Source: an uncultured Winogradskyella sp. (lineage in GTDB: Bacteria > Bacteroidota > Bacteroidia > Flavobacteriales > Flavobacteriaceae). From it: a DNA stretch of 34,852 nt. The notes below the pieces were generated by a model. It was not told the origin of the DNA, did not search any database, and saw only the letters and a program-made list of their open reading frames with translations. Shown in pieces: positions 1 through 8,565 of the stretch. Positions within the stretch are counted from its first letter, which is position 1. Each line of letters starts with the position of its first letter. Both the position numbers and the translations under genes were made by a program. The stretch lies in NCBI RefSeq assembly GCF_947498345.1, contig NZ_CANMJY010000017.1, positions 1-34,852 on the forward strand, written 5' to 3'.

Positions 1-60
1 AAAAATTTAGCTTAAATTAGTAAAACTTCTCGCTTAAATTTCTAACAGAAAAGTTCAACT

Positions 61-2418
61 TTATTTGAAGACATACAATAGCATGCATGGAATCTTAATT
101 TTTTTCACCTCACTATCAACATCAAATACTACATCTAGATTATCACCAAGGCGCATTTTTTCAATTTGGATATAGGACTTTAAAAAGTCAATTTCATCTT
201 CAATAGCAATCAAATTTGTGTTGTCTAAACTGAAGTTGATACGTAATAATTTAGAAAACATACTTATGTACTTATTTGTAGCCTGTTCACCTTTTAAAAA
301 AAGTACACTTTGTATACCATTTAAAGCATTGAAAACAAAGTGAGGGTTTACTTGAGCAGAAAGTGCTCTAGATTCTAAAGTATTAATTTTAACTAAAGTG
401 TTATGCTTTCTTTTCAATTGTTTTACATAGAATATTATTACCACTGAAGCTATAAATAGTAAAATCAAAATCATTAAGATTTTAAAACTTATAGTTTCAT
501 AAAAATAAGGGGCAATAATAAAGCTTATACTTTTATGGCTAAGAGTCTCATCATTGCCAACCTGTTTAGCAAATAGTTTTAATGTGTAATTACCTGGCAT
601 TAATGAATTAAATGTCAATACACTGTTATTAAACATCATCTTCTCGCTAATCGTTTCATCCTTGGTTAATGTGTAAAACGTTTCAAAATTTGCCGGATTA
701 TTAAATGTATGGATAGAGTTTTTTATACTTAAATTATTGTTGGACCTTGAAATTGAAAAAGTAGTATTGTGGTTGTAAATACTATCGGTGTTATAAACAG
801 CTTCAATTTCGATAATCCCATTAATAGGTTGTGTGTCATAATTATTATCTAATATAGTTATGGTCTTTTTATTACAATAGATTATAGAATTGTCGTCTAT
901 AAGCATATTGTTTAAAGAGCCTTTACCTAAACCATCATAGGTATTTATAATTCTTTCTTTAGAAAATCCTTTGCTATTATATCTATACATATGTATGGCT
1001 CTAGAAGTACCGACATACAATCTTTGCATTTTATGATCAGATATGATACTGGAAACACTCTCTTTTAAGGAGATTTTTTGATGTAATTGTAATTGCTTGT
1101 TAAGAATAAATAAGCCTTCAGAATATGTTCCGGCGAGGACATAATCTTTATAATGACCCAATGATGATATGTTTTTAATTGTGTCATTGATTAATTGATG
1201 TTTGGTCAGTGGATTTATTTTAAATATTGCCTCTTCGTTAGAAACTATAATATTATCATTAGCAGAAATGCTTAAATTGTTGACTCTTAAATTGGTTTTG
1301 AGATTTAAAATATTACGATTTGAAGGATATTCTGTAAGAGTTGAACCTTTTATGTAGTAAGCCATATCTTTATGTGTATCTAGGTTTCTACTTGGAGCAG
1401 TCTTTACAGAAATTGTCTCTGCTAATTGTCCATTTAGGTAGTTGTATTGTATAATCTCTTTGTAACAGCTAATCAATATACCATTTTCATATTTTGAAAT
1501 TTTATGAGGAATTTTTTGAGCTAAATCGCTTATTAATAGTAGTTTATAAGTTTCTATGTTATATGCGTAAAACATATTGGTATTAGTGATAAAATAGATT
1601 TTATTTTGATTCTTAATGGCGTACTTAAAGAAAACCACTTGATCAGAAAAAAGCTCCTGACTTGCTATTTGATATATCTTATAAAACTCTTTAGGAATAA
1701 AAATCAGCTCATTAATATCACTGATTACCCAAAAATTGCCATAACTATCTTCGAGGATTCTATTGGCATTATGGAAATCAATATTTAAATTAGTAAATTT
1801 TTGAGTTAGGTCATTATTTAAAATGTGCTTTTTATCAAAATGATTTTCATTTTTTTTAGAAAAATAAATACTATTGGTAGTATCGTTTCTCTTTTTGAGT
1901 TGGTATTGTTTCTCTTTACGTTTTAAACCTTCATGCAATGGTACATTAGGCTTTACAGGATAAGGCTTGAGTTGGTTTGATTGTGGTAGGTAATAATACC
2001 TTTTAGAATCGTGTATTTTACGAAAAAATAAAGTGTCTTTTTGTTCTTCTACAAAACTTAATCCATTTTCGAACTCATTTTTAAATAGCGTATAAATTTT
2101 ATCGTTTTGTATATAACTAAGCCCTTTATAATAGCCAGTAAGCCAGATACGCCCTTTAGAGTCTTGACTAATTTCAAAAATATCATTACTTAAAAGACCA
2201 TCCTTTTTTTGAAATACTTTAAAACTGGTTCCATTATACTTTACAACACCGTTATCAGTTGCTATCCAAATATATCCCTGTTTATCTTCAATGATCTCAT
2301 AGACCAGATCAGAAGGTAATCCTATTTCCGAACCCAAGTATTTTACAGCAGAATATTGCTGTGCTGTAGCATAAAAGTGAAACGATACAATTATAACGAA
2401 TAATACAATTCGTATCAT
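61..2418 (-). CDS. Propeller-type LytS sensor histidine kinase lacking its ATPase domain
   Basis: A signal peptide (about residues 1-20) precedes a two-component-regulator propeller region, visible in repeats such as GYIWIATDNGVVKYNG and GRIWLTGYYKGLSYI. A Y_Y_Y-like beta domain (about 545-630), one membrane helix (about 635-660) and a His_kinase dimerisation segment follow, with the phospho-accepting His near 693 in NPHFVFNALN. In this family the ATPase (HATPase_c) domain should start right after the IPxMLLQPFVENA motif. Here the protein reads IPCMLLYVFK and stops. It therefore has the His box but no nucleotide-binding N and G boxes, and should not autophosphorylate. The 60 bases beyond the stop show no continuation. 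The gene is divergent from two LytTR regulators, its likely partners. The architecture is clear. What caused the truncation lies outside the window. Confidence 0.85.
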   Translation of the reverse strand: MIRIVLFVIIVSFHFYATAQQYSAVKYLGSEIGLPSDLVYEIIEDKQGYIWIATDNGVVKYNGTSFKVFQKKDGLLSNDIFEISQDSKGRIWLTGYYKGLSYIQNDKIYTLFKNEFENGLSFVEEQKDTLFFRKIHDSKRYYYLPQSNQLKPYPVKPNVPLHEGLKRKEKQYQLKKRNDTTNSIYFSKKNENHFDKKHILNNDLTQKFTNLNIDFHNANRILEDSYGNFWVISDINELIFIPKEFYKIYQIASQELFSDQVVFFKYAIKNQNKIYFITNTNMFYAYNIETYKLLLISDLAQKIPHKISKYENGILISCYKEIIQYNYLNGQLAETISVKTAPSRNLDTHKDMAYYIKGSTLTEYPSNRNILNLKTNLRVNNLSISANDNIIVSNEEAIFKINPLTKHQLINDTIKNISSLGHYKDYVLAGTYSEGLFILNKQLQLHQKISLKESVSSIISDHKMQRLYVGTSRAIHMYRYNSKGFSKERIINTYDGLGKGSLNNMLIDDNSIIYCNKKTITILDNNYDTQPINGIIEIEAVYNTDSIYNHNTTFSISRSNNNLSIKNSIHTFNNPANFETFYTLTKDETISEKMMFNNSVLTFNSLMPGNYTLKLFAKQVGNDETLSHKSISFIIAPYFYETISFKILMILILLFIASVVIIFYVKQLKRKHNTLVKINTLESRALSAQVNPHFVFNALNGIQSVLFLKGEQATNKYISMFSKLLRINFSLDNTNLIAIEDEIDFLKSYIQIEKMRLGDNLDVVFDVDSEVKKIKIPCMLLYVFK

Positions 2419-2444
2419 AATTTTGGGTTGGTGGTTAGGTAATG

Positions 2445-2452
2445 CAAAAGTA
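2445..2452 (-). promoter_or_regulatory. Possible Bacteroidota -7 promoter element
   Basis: The minus strand reads TACTTTTG, a full match to the Bacteroidota -7 consensus TAnnTTTG, 27 bases upstream of the propeller kinase ATG. I see no convincing -33 TTG box at the right spacing, so this is a candidate only. Confidence 0.3.
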
Positions 2453-2832
2453 GTATTTTATTTACGAAATTAATTTTACACCTAAATTTTAGAAAGCAAT
2501 TTCTTTAATAAGAATTTTGAATAAAATATTATTTAAATACTTAATAATCAACAATTTAAAATGTATTTAGTAATAAATTTTTGTGCTTTTTTGTTAGAAG
2601 AAGTAATTCAAAACTACAATATAGGATTTTACCGAATATGACATTAAAATGACCGTTTATGTATTAAAAATTGCCATTTATTACTTTGTAAATATATATT
2701 TTGCTCATAGTGATATTTTGATGTTAGAAATTACAAAATTTGGTTGTTACTAATCATAATCTTGTATTTTAATAAGATTTAATTTACATTAGTTAATGAT
2801 CCATTTAGTTATTAACCTAAGAAACCCCTTAA
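2453..2832. other. Divergent intergenic region between kinase and LytTR regulators
   Basis: About 400 very AT-rich bases separate the kinase start from the first LytTR regulator. No ORF with recognisable coding character is present. The region must hold promoters for both directions, and LytTR proteins often bind imperfect direct repeats in such gaps, but I could not pick out a convincing repeat pair. Confidence 0.4.
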
Positions 2833-3591
2833 ATGAATAGTATTAATGCAGTCCTTGTTGATGATGAGGTTAATAATGTAAATCTCTTAGTTCACTTCTT
2901 AAAGACGTATTGTCCTTATGTAAACATTTCCGGAACAGCAAATACAAAAGCAGATGCTATTAAAGTAATTAATGAGTTACAGCCAGACCTTTTGTTTTTA
3001 GATATTGTTTTAGATCAAGGCTCTGGGTTTGACGTTTTAGAAAGCGTGGACTACAATGAAATTAAAGTGATCTTTGTTACAGCATTTAATGAATTTGCTG
3101 TAAAAGCATTTCGTTATAACGCCATAGATTATGTAATGAAGCCTATTGAAATTGAAGAATTGATATCTGCTGTAGCTAAGGCATATAAAGATATTGAACG
3201 TAGTTTTTATACTGCGAGTGAGCAAGTAGATGTATTGGCTAAAACCATTCAGGATTATGACGATCTAAACATTATTGCGGTGCCCTCTATGGATAAAATA
3301 GATTTTATCAATTTAGAAAGTATTATATATTTTAAGTCTGAGGGTAGATACACTAATTTTTATTTAACTGAGAATAAAAAAATAGTTGCGACTAAAAATA
3401 TTGGTGACTACGAGAAAACTCTAGAGGACACTCATTTTTTTAGAATTCATAACCGCTACATTGTTAATTTAACCCATGTGAAAAATATTAATAAAGCTGC
3501 AGGCAACTATTGTGAAATGTCAAATGGGGATTTATTGCCTATAGCCAAACGTAGACAAGATCAATTGCATCGTTTTCTAGGTTTAAAATAG
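2833..3591 (+). CDS. LytTR-family response regulator (first of tandem pair)
   Basis: This is a cytoplasmic DNA-binding response regulator of 252 residues. The receiver domain (about 5-120) has the acidic pocket D10/D11, the phospho-acceptor D57 in LLFLDIVL, T83 in FVTAF and K103 in VMKPI. A LytTR domain follows (about 145-250), with the typical FFRIHNRYIVNLTHV segment. The gene is divergent from the propeller kinase and is followed after 137 bases by a paralogue of nearly equal length. By family knowledge it is phosphorylated by a LytS-type kinase and activates nearby genes. The neighbouring kinase is broken, so its phosphodonor is uncertain. Confidence 0.93.
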   Translation: MNSINAVLVDDEVNNVNLLVHFLKTYCPYVNISGTANTKADAIKVINELQPDLLFLDIVLDQGSGFDVLESVDYNEIKVIFVTAFNEFAVKAFRYNAIDYVMKPIEIEELISAVAKAYKDIERSFYTASEQVDVLAKTIQDYDDLNIIAVPSMDKIDFINLESIIYFKSEGRYTNFYLTENKKIVATKNIGDYEKTLEDTHFFRIHNRYIVNLTHVKNINKAAGNYCEMSNGDLLPIAKRRQDQLHRFLGLK

Positions 3592-3728
3592 TACGTTTAC
3601 TAATTTTTAGTTTCCCTAAGTATTCAGTTATAACAATAATCTTACCACTTGTTACAATATACTACCATTAATTACGTGGACTTTAGTTAAGAAAGTAAGT
3701 TAGACTACTTTAGTTTTTTTCTCAAAGT

Positions 3729-4484
3729 ATGAATACATATAACATCGTTGTTATTGACGACGATCAAAGTTCTGTAAAATTAATTAAGAGCTATGTTAAT
3801 CGGTTTTTTCCTAATATAGCTATTAATGGTACAGCTAGTAGTGTTGAAAGTGGTGTAAAACTTGTAAAAGAATTACATCCAGATGCTGTTATTCTTGATA
3901 TCCATGTAGATAAGCATAACCCTTTTCACTTATTAGATGAATTAAAACCTTATGATATTGAGATTGTTGTTTTGAGTGCTTATGAAGAATTTGCACTAAA
4001 AGCGATAAAGTATGAAATTTCAGATTATATTTTAAAGCCTTTAGAGTTAGAACAAATAATTAATGCGCTCCATAAAGTTATTAAGAAATTAAGATCTAAG
4101 AAGTATATTAAAGATTTGGAGACCAAAGCCAATAGAAAAAAAGTCAAAGATTTAGATATTATTGCTATTCCAACCTTATCAAAAATAGAATTAGAGCATC
4201 TCGATGATATTTTATTTTGTGAAGCTCAAGGACGTTATACCACAATTCACTTAAGAGATAAACAGATAGTAACCAGCAAAAATTTGGGGGAATATGAAGA
4301 AAAGCTCAAAAAAAAAGGATTTTTTAGGGTGCATAATTCGTATTTAGTTAATTTATCTAAACTAAGACATCTTTATAAGAAAAATAACGGTTTTGTATGT
4401 GAAGTGGAAGGTTACAATGGAGCAATCCCTATTTCTAAAAGGAAGACAGATGCCTTACAACGATTTTTAGAGATTAAAGATTAG
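3729..4484 (+). CDS. LytTR-family response regulator (second of tandem pair)
   Basis: The product has 251 residues and the same layout as the preceding gene. Its receiver domain carries D10-D12, phospho-acceptor D57 (VILDIHV), S83 and K103 (ILKPL). The LytTR domain (about 140-250) contains FFRVHNSYLVNLSKL. Active-site positions are identical to those of its neighbour, so this looks like an old tandem duplication. The two differ widely elsewhere, which suggests separate DNA targets. The stop codon lies two bases from the stop of a possible small convergent ORF. Partner kinase and targets are not visible. Confidence 0.93.
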   Translation: MNTYNIVVIDDDQSSVKLIKSYVNRFFPNIAINGTASSVESGVKLVKELHPDAVILDIHVDKHNPFHLLDELKPYDIEIVVLSAYEEFALKAIKYEISDYILKPLELEQIINALHKVIKKLRSKKYIKDLETKANRKKVKDLDIIAIPTLSKIELEHLDDILFCEAQGRYTTIHLRDKQIVTSKNLGEYEEKLKKKGFFRVHNSYLVNLSKLRHLYKKNNGFVCEVEGYNGAIPISKRKTDALQRFLEIKD

Positions 4485-4486
4485 AT

Positions 4487-4660
4487 TTATTTAGCTTCAA
4501 TTTGTTTTACGAGAAAAAACAGTATAATTGAGAACATAATGAGCAATGTATAACAAATAGGCTCTATATAGTTAATACAGCTAAACTTAAAGAGTACTTG
4601 ACAATTAAGAATCAATAAAACAATAAAATATAAAAAGATTATGATCTTGGCTTTTGGCAT
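4487..4660 (-). CDS. Possible 57-residue two-helix membrane protein
   Basis: The ORF begins with ATG and MPKAKIIIFLYFIVLLILN. It has two strongly hydrophobic stretches (about 6-20 and 36-52), a polar linker with cysteines, and the charged end VKQIEAK. It converges on the second LytTR regulator with a two-base gap between stop codons. No ribosome-binding site is visible, which is usual in this phylum. It resembles no family I can name. AT-rich DNA readily yields hydrophobic short ORFs, so this may be chance, but the neat fit between neighbours and the positive-inside start favour a gene. Confidence 0.35.
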   Translation of the reverse strand: MPKAKIIIFLYFIVLLILNCQVLFKFSCINYIEPICYTLLIMFSIILFFLVKQIEAK

Positions 4661-4763
4661 ATATAAACGACTTTTAATAGTTTAAATATTAAAAAGCTTA
4701 TATCAATATACAATTGTAAATGAATAACTGGTATTATATCGGTATAGATGGATTATAATAACG

Positions 4764-4782
4764 TTTTACTGTTTCAGTAAAA
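4764..4782. terminator. Hairpin, possible bidirectional terminator
   Basis: A perfect eight-base inverted repeat, TTTTACTG / CAGTAAAA, has a three-base loop and lies downstream of the minus-strand outer-membrane-protein gene. The A- and T-rich arms would give a U-tract in either direction. A longer-range inverted repeat, GAGACTA (4792-4798) / TAGTCTC (4836-4842), lies between it and the gene. Confidence 0.4.
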
Positions 4783-4888
4783 GCTTTAAAAGAGACTAGT
4801 CTAGATAATTAATTTTGCTTTTAGTAGTAATAGATTAGTCTCAGAAATTTAAGCTGCTTTCTATAAGTGAATTTATCAGTTTTATACT

Positions 4889-6130
4889 TTAATTGTATTT
4901 GCGTTTCTGAAACCAAATGCTTGATAAGGTTATATTAATATTTAGTGTGCTAAAGTTTTCGTTAACTAAAAAACTACTGTTAGAGCCTCTGTTACCTATA
5001 TTGTAAGAAAGATTTAAGTGAGAACCAGCCTTTCTGCCAAGAGGCAATCCTATACCAAAAGCGGCACTGTAATTGTCTACTTTATAACCATCTATTTCTA
5101 AATAACCACTGTTGTAGTTTAGACCTCCTCTAAAGTTAATACGTTTCCAATATTTTAAACTATTAGGATTAATAACATATTCTGCACCTATTGCAAATAT
5201 GTTTTGATCTACATATTTACCCACACCGTCTTCTTGATTGGTTGTTGACCAAAGACTTGATTTATATTCGCCTGATAATAGAAAATTATTAAATGTTGTA
5301 CTAAAACCAATATCAAACCTTAGAGGCAACTTAAAGTCCTCAATATTTTTGTCCGTGCTTTCTTCTAGAATAGTAATACCATCAAAAGAAAATTTTAGTG
5401 AATTTGTGTCTTGCTTTCCACCTAAGGTTGTAGGTAAATCTAAGTTTAAACCAAAATTAAAGCGATCAAGAAATTTGTATTGTAGTCCAATACCAAAAGT
5501 AGCTCCACTATAATAGCTAACATCATTAGTAGATACTCGGCTGTTTTCTGCTATTATAGCTTCTGTTTCGTCTATGGAGCCAAAGAAGTATGAGAATTTT
5601 AACCCAGCATTTAAATTAGGTGTTAACTTTCTGCTATAATCTAACCTTACTTCATTAAGACCTCCTGAACCAGTAATATTGGTTGTAAATTGTTCATTGC
5701 TACCTTCGATATTACTTTCAATGCCAATGAGAGCATAGCCAACACTAGTAGCAGGTCTTAATGAAAGACCTATACCATATTTTCCGTTACCGTTAAAGCC
5801 TAATGAAACATTAGAAAAATTTGAGGCAAAACGCATCTCATCACGACCTCCACTAGAAATACGCTGTGTTTCTGTGAACATTCCCAGATCTAAGACAAAC
5901 CTTTCTTTTTCAATAGTAGCAAAAGAAGCCGGGTTGTGTAGATTAATTTGGCTACTGCTTTCTAAGGCAACACCTAAGTTTCCCATACCACTATTTCTAC
6001 CTGTATTGCTAGTACTTTCAACTCCTATTCCAAATAATGAATATGGAGAACCTGTTAAATTATTAGTTTGAGCACTAATTTGAGCCCATGTGAGCATTAG
6101 AACATACAAAGGAATAATTATTTTATTCAT
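4889..6130 (-). CDS. Outer membrane beta-barrel protein, paired with DUF4270 lipoprotein
   Basis: A 413-residue protein with a Sec signal peptide ending near ISAQ (residue 21). The mature start, SPYSLFGIG...GMGNLGVAL...INLHNPASF, is typical of a Bacteroidota outer membrane protein distantly like FadL/OMPP1 barrels. The rest alternates short hydrophobic strands with polar turns and ends in an aromatic strand (LSSIWFQKRKYN). Its ATG overlaps the end of the DUF4270 gene by eight bases (ATGAATAA), so the two are translationally coupled. A transport or surface role is inferred. No substrate can be read from the sequence. Confidence 0.75.
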   Translation of the reverse strand: MNKIIIPLYVLMLTWAQISAQTNNLTGSPYSLFGIGVESTSNTGRNSGMGNLGVALESSSQINLHNPASFATIEKERFVLDLGMFTETQRISSGGRDEMRFASNFSNVSLGFNGNGKYGIGLSLRPATSVGYALIGIESNIEGSNEQFTTNITGSGGLNEVRLDYSRKLTPNLNAGLKFSYFFGSIDETEAIIAENSRVSTNDVSYYSGATFGIGLQYKFLDRFNFGLNLDLPTTLGGKQDTNSLKFSFDGITILEESTDKNIEDFKLPLRFDIGFSTTFNNFLLSGEYKSSLWSTTNQEDGVGKYVDQNIFAIGAEYVINPNSLKYWKRINFRGGLNYNSGYLEIDGYKVDNYSAAFGIGLPLGRKAGSHLNLSYNIGNRGSNSSFLVNENFSTLNINITLSSIWFQKRKYN

Positions 6131-7439
6131 TGTTTAAAATAGCGTAGGTTAAGACTAGTTTTGCTTCAAAGTCATTATTAAAGGCGTCATTAAATTGTAT
6201 ACTATTTATTGTGGAGTTAAACTCTGGTGGTAATAAAACAAGTGCATCTTCAGTTTCGGGCTGCTCTAAAAATTTTCTATCCACAAACTCTAGGACTGGT
6301 ACAGAATAGATAATATCGCCAAACTCTTGATTTTCCCTGACTAAAGAGGCTGTGATAAAATCGATATTATTTGAAATTTGAGATGTTAAATCATTATTTT
6401 GATTCACTAGGTATAGGAATAAAATGTCTGAAATAGGTCTTATATCTGAATAAGAATCATTACTGGGTTTTATTTCTAAAGTAGCATTAAGTATAGTGCC
6501 AGTTCCTGGTATTTCTTTAAGCCTTTTAATAGATGGGAATTCGATGCGAGTCACATAACCTATGCCAGCTTGTAAGTATGAGAAGTTATTACTTTCAGTA
6601 GATGAGAGTATGTTTTCTTGGTCATTAATTAACTCAAGGGGTAAGTCGCTAACATCACTTTTAATATTATTAAAATAAGTATTGGTATCAAACAGATTTA
6701 TGATTAATTCTAATTCCTCTTCCTCATCTTCTAATTCATTTGGTATAGTATAATATAGCTTAACATGGCTCTCAGTAACATTGAAACCAATAATTGAGCC
6801 GTTATCACTATTATCTGGTTGTATAGTTATTCCTTTTAGTATCTGTGCCAAAGATTCAGTATCTTCTAATTCGTTATCTTGAATACCTTGAAATATTTCT
6901 TGCCCAAATTGAAAAGGTAGAGCAACATATAAAGAATCTCTACTGGGCTCTGGTATAAAACTTTGAGAGGCTAGAGGTATAGGTTCATAATCAAATTCAG
7001 AGGTATTGTAAAGGTTACCATTTTCACTATCTAAGCGGTCTAAAAGCTTATGAACATTAATAGTTATAGTCTGAGTAGTATCGTTATAAAAATAATTATC
7101 ATAGTTAAGAACTAAGCCCACGCTATCTAGTACTGCTTCATCATCTACGAAAAAAATATTCGAAGTTAATTCAAAATAAGAAGAAGCTCTTATGTTACCA
7201 AAATTAGAATCTTCATATCTTCCAAATAAAAGGCGCTGAGAATTTGATGTTATAATAGAATCAAACTTCATTGTAGATAAACTAACTTCTAAGGTGTCTA
7301 TAGAAAGAACTCTAATGTTAGTGTTGGTAAAATCTTCACCTACAGTTAGAGTAGGAACGTTATCGGGTTCAGAACATCTGACTAGTATTATAATGCCACA
7401 TAGTGCTAGGGCGATTTGTTTTATAATCTTAAAGTCCAT
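6123..7439 (-). CDS. DUF4270 family lipoprotein
   Basis: A 438-residue lipoprotein. The chosen ATG at 7439 gives MDFKIIKQIALALCGIIILVRC, a compact signal with a lipobox Cys at about residue 22; an upstream ATG at 7457 would add only six residues. The mature part has DUF4270 hallmarks: a segment of the type VLSIDTLEVSLSTMKFDSI, then LLFGRYEDSNFG and repeated beta-rich blocks. DUF4270 proteins are widespread predicted surface lipoproteins of Bacteroidota with unknown role. Overlap with the downstream barrel gene points to one transcript and perhaps one envelope complex. Confidence 0.85.
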   Translation of the reverse strand: MDFKIIKQIALALCGIIILVRCSEPDNVPTLTVGEDFTNTNIRVLSIDTLEVSLSTMKFDSIITSNSQRLLFGRYEDSNFGNIRASSYFELTSNIFFVDDEAVLDSVGLVLNYDNYFYNDTTQTITINVHKLLDRLDSENGNLYNTSEFDYEPIPLASQSFIPEPSRDSLYVALPFQFGQEIFQGIQDNELEDTESLAQILKGITIQPDNSDNGSIIGFNVTESHVKLYYTIPNELEDEEEELELIINLFDTNTYFNNIKSDVSDLPLELINDQENILSSTESNNFSYLQAGIGYVTRIEFPSIKRLKEIPGTGTILNATLEIKPSNDSYSDIRPISDILFLYLVNQNNDLTSQISNNIDFITASLVRENQEFGDIIYSVPVLEFVDRKFLEQPETEDALVLLPPEFNSTINSIQFNDAFNNDFEAKLVLTYAILNNE

Positions 7440-7647
7440 AAGCTCAATTTTGAACAAAAAAAGCCATTAAAAAAGAACGTAGGAATATTATTATACGAGT
7501 ACTGACTTTATATATACAAAAGCAATATAACTCTCTATAAATACTAAACTTAGAATTGGTATATAGAATAGCCTGATTAATCTATAAAAAAAGGATGCTG
7601 GTATAGTTTGTTTAAAAGTCACCAAAGCATGCTTTAAGTTCGCATTG

Positions 7648-8565
7648 ATGAAAAAAATCACAATAATACTTTTTAGTTTTTTTGTCAATTTATCAATAGC
7701 ACAAAACTCATTATTTACAGGTGGTGGTTTAGAGGTTGGTAGATTTGAGTATAGTATTCTGCCAAGTTTAGGAAATACACAAGTGGAAAAAACCGCTTTA
7801 TCAATAGGTGCGGTCAAAAAACTAGGTAAATCTTTATTGACTTTTAGGCTGGGCTATACTAAATACGATATTTATTTCAAGGATGTTTTACTCACTAATA
7901 CTTTAGATACTTTTGAAAACATTCATAATGTAAGATTTAGTCTTATTTATCGAAAACCATTAAAAAATAATTGGTCTATCAATGCTTTAATTTCACCTAT
8001 GTTATCGTCTACGCTTGATGGAAATTTATCAACGGACGATTTTTTCTATAATACATTTTTGAGCACTAGTAAAATATGGGTGAAAGATAGTTTAAAATCT
8101 AGCCTTACACTTGGAGCAGGTTTTGGAACCTTATTCGGTAGGCCAATTTTCTTTCCAATACTATCTTATAACAAACAAATAAACTCTAATACTAGATATA
8201 GTATTGGATTGCCAATGACTGGTTTCTTTCATGATTTTAACAAGAAGAATGCAATCAATTTTACGTTAAGTCCAGAAGGGTTCTTTGCAAATAATTCGAC
8301 CAGTATTTTAAATGCGCAAAATGAGAAAATCAGAAACTCAAGAATTCAGCTTAACGGATTAAAACTTACGTTAGGCTATCAACTAAAATTCGATGAGCAT
8401 TGGATAACACATTTCAAACTAGGGTATATACCAGTTAGTAATATGGAGATTATTGATTTAGAAGATAAGACCTTATACGATATTAATACCAACGAAACAA
8501 TTTTTCTCAACATAGCAGTAAGCTTTAATTTAAATAAAAAAAGAAATGAAGAAACAAACAATTAA
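7648..8565 (+). CDS. DUF6268-like outer membrane protein
   Basis: The product has 305 residues. ATG at 7648 is preferred over the in-frame TTG three bases earlier. A signal peptide (MKKITIILFSFFVNLSIAQ) precedes a beta-barrel-like sequence with many alternating strands, including LLTFRLGYTKYDIYF, RYSIGLPMTGFF and a final IFLNIAVSFNLN. The family name is a tentative reading. The end overlaps the kelch lipoprotein start by 20 bases, so the two are co-translated. This is the first gene of the plus-strand cluster that ends with a LytS/LytTR pair. An outer-membrane sensor or channel partner for the kelch protein is inference. Confidence 0.65.
   Translation: MKKITIILFSFFVNLSIAQNSLFTGGGLEVGRFEYSILPSLGNTQVEKTALSIGAVKKLGKSLLTFRLGYTKYDIYFKDVLLTNTLDTFENIHNVRFSLIYRKPLKNNWSINALISPMLSSTLDGNLSTDDFFYNTFLSTSKIWVKDSLKSSLTLGAGFGTLFGRPIFFPILSYNKQINSNTRYSIGLPMTGFFHDFNKKNAINFTLSPEGFFANNSTSILNAQNEKIRNSRIQLNGLKLTLGYQLKFDEHWITHFKLGYIPVSNMEIIDLEDKTLYDINTNETIFLNIAVSFNLNKKRNEETNN

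Noticed and set aside
7491..7817. Minus-strand ORF of 108 codons covering the start of the barrel gene
   Set aside because: It runs antisense to the signal peptide and first strands of the plus-strand barrel gene, has no family pattern, and the opposite frame is clearly coding.
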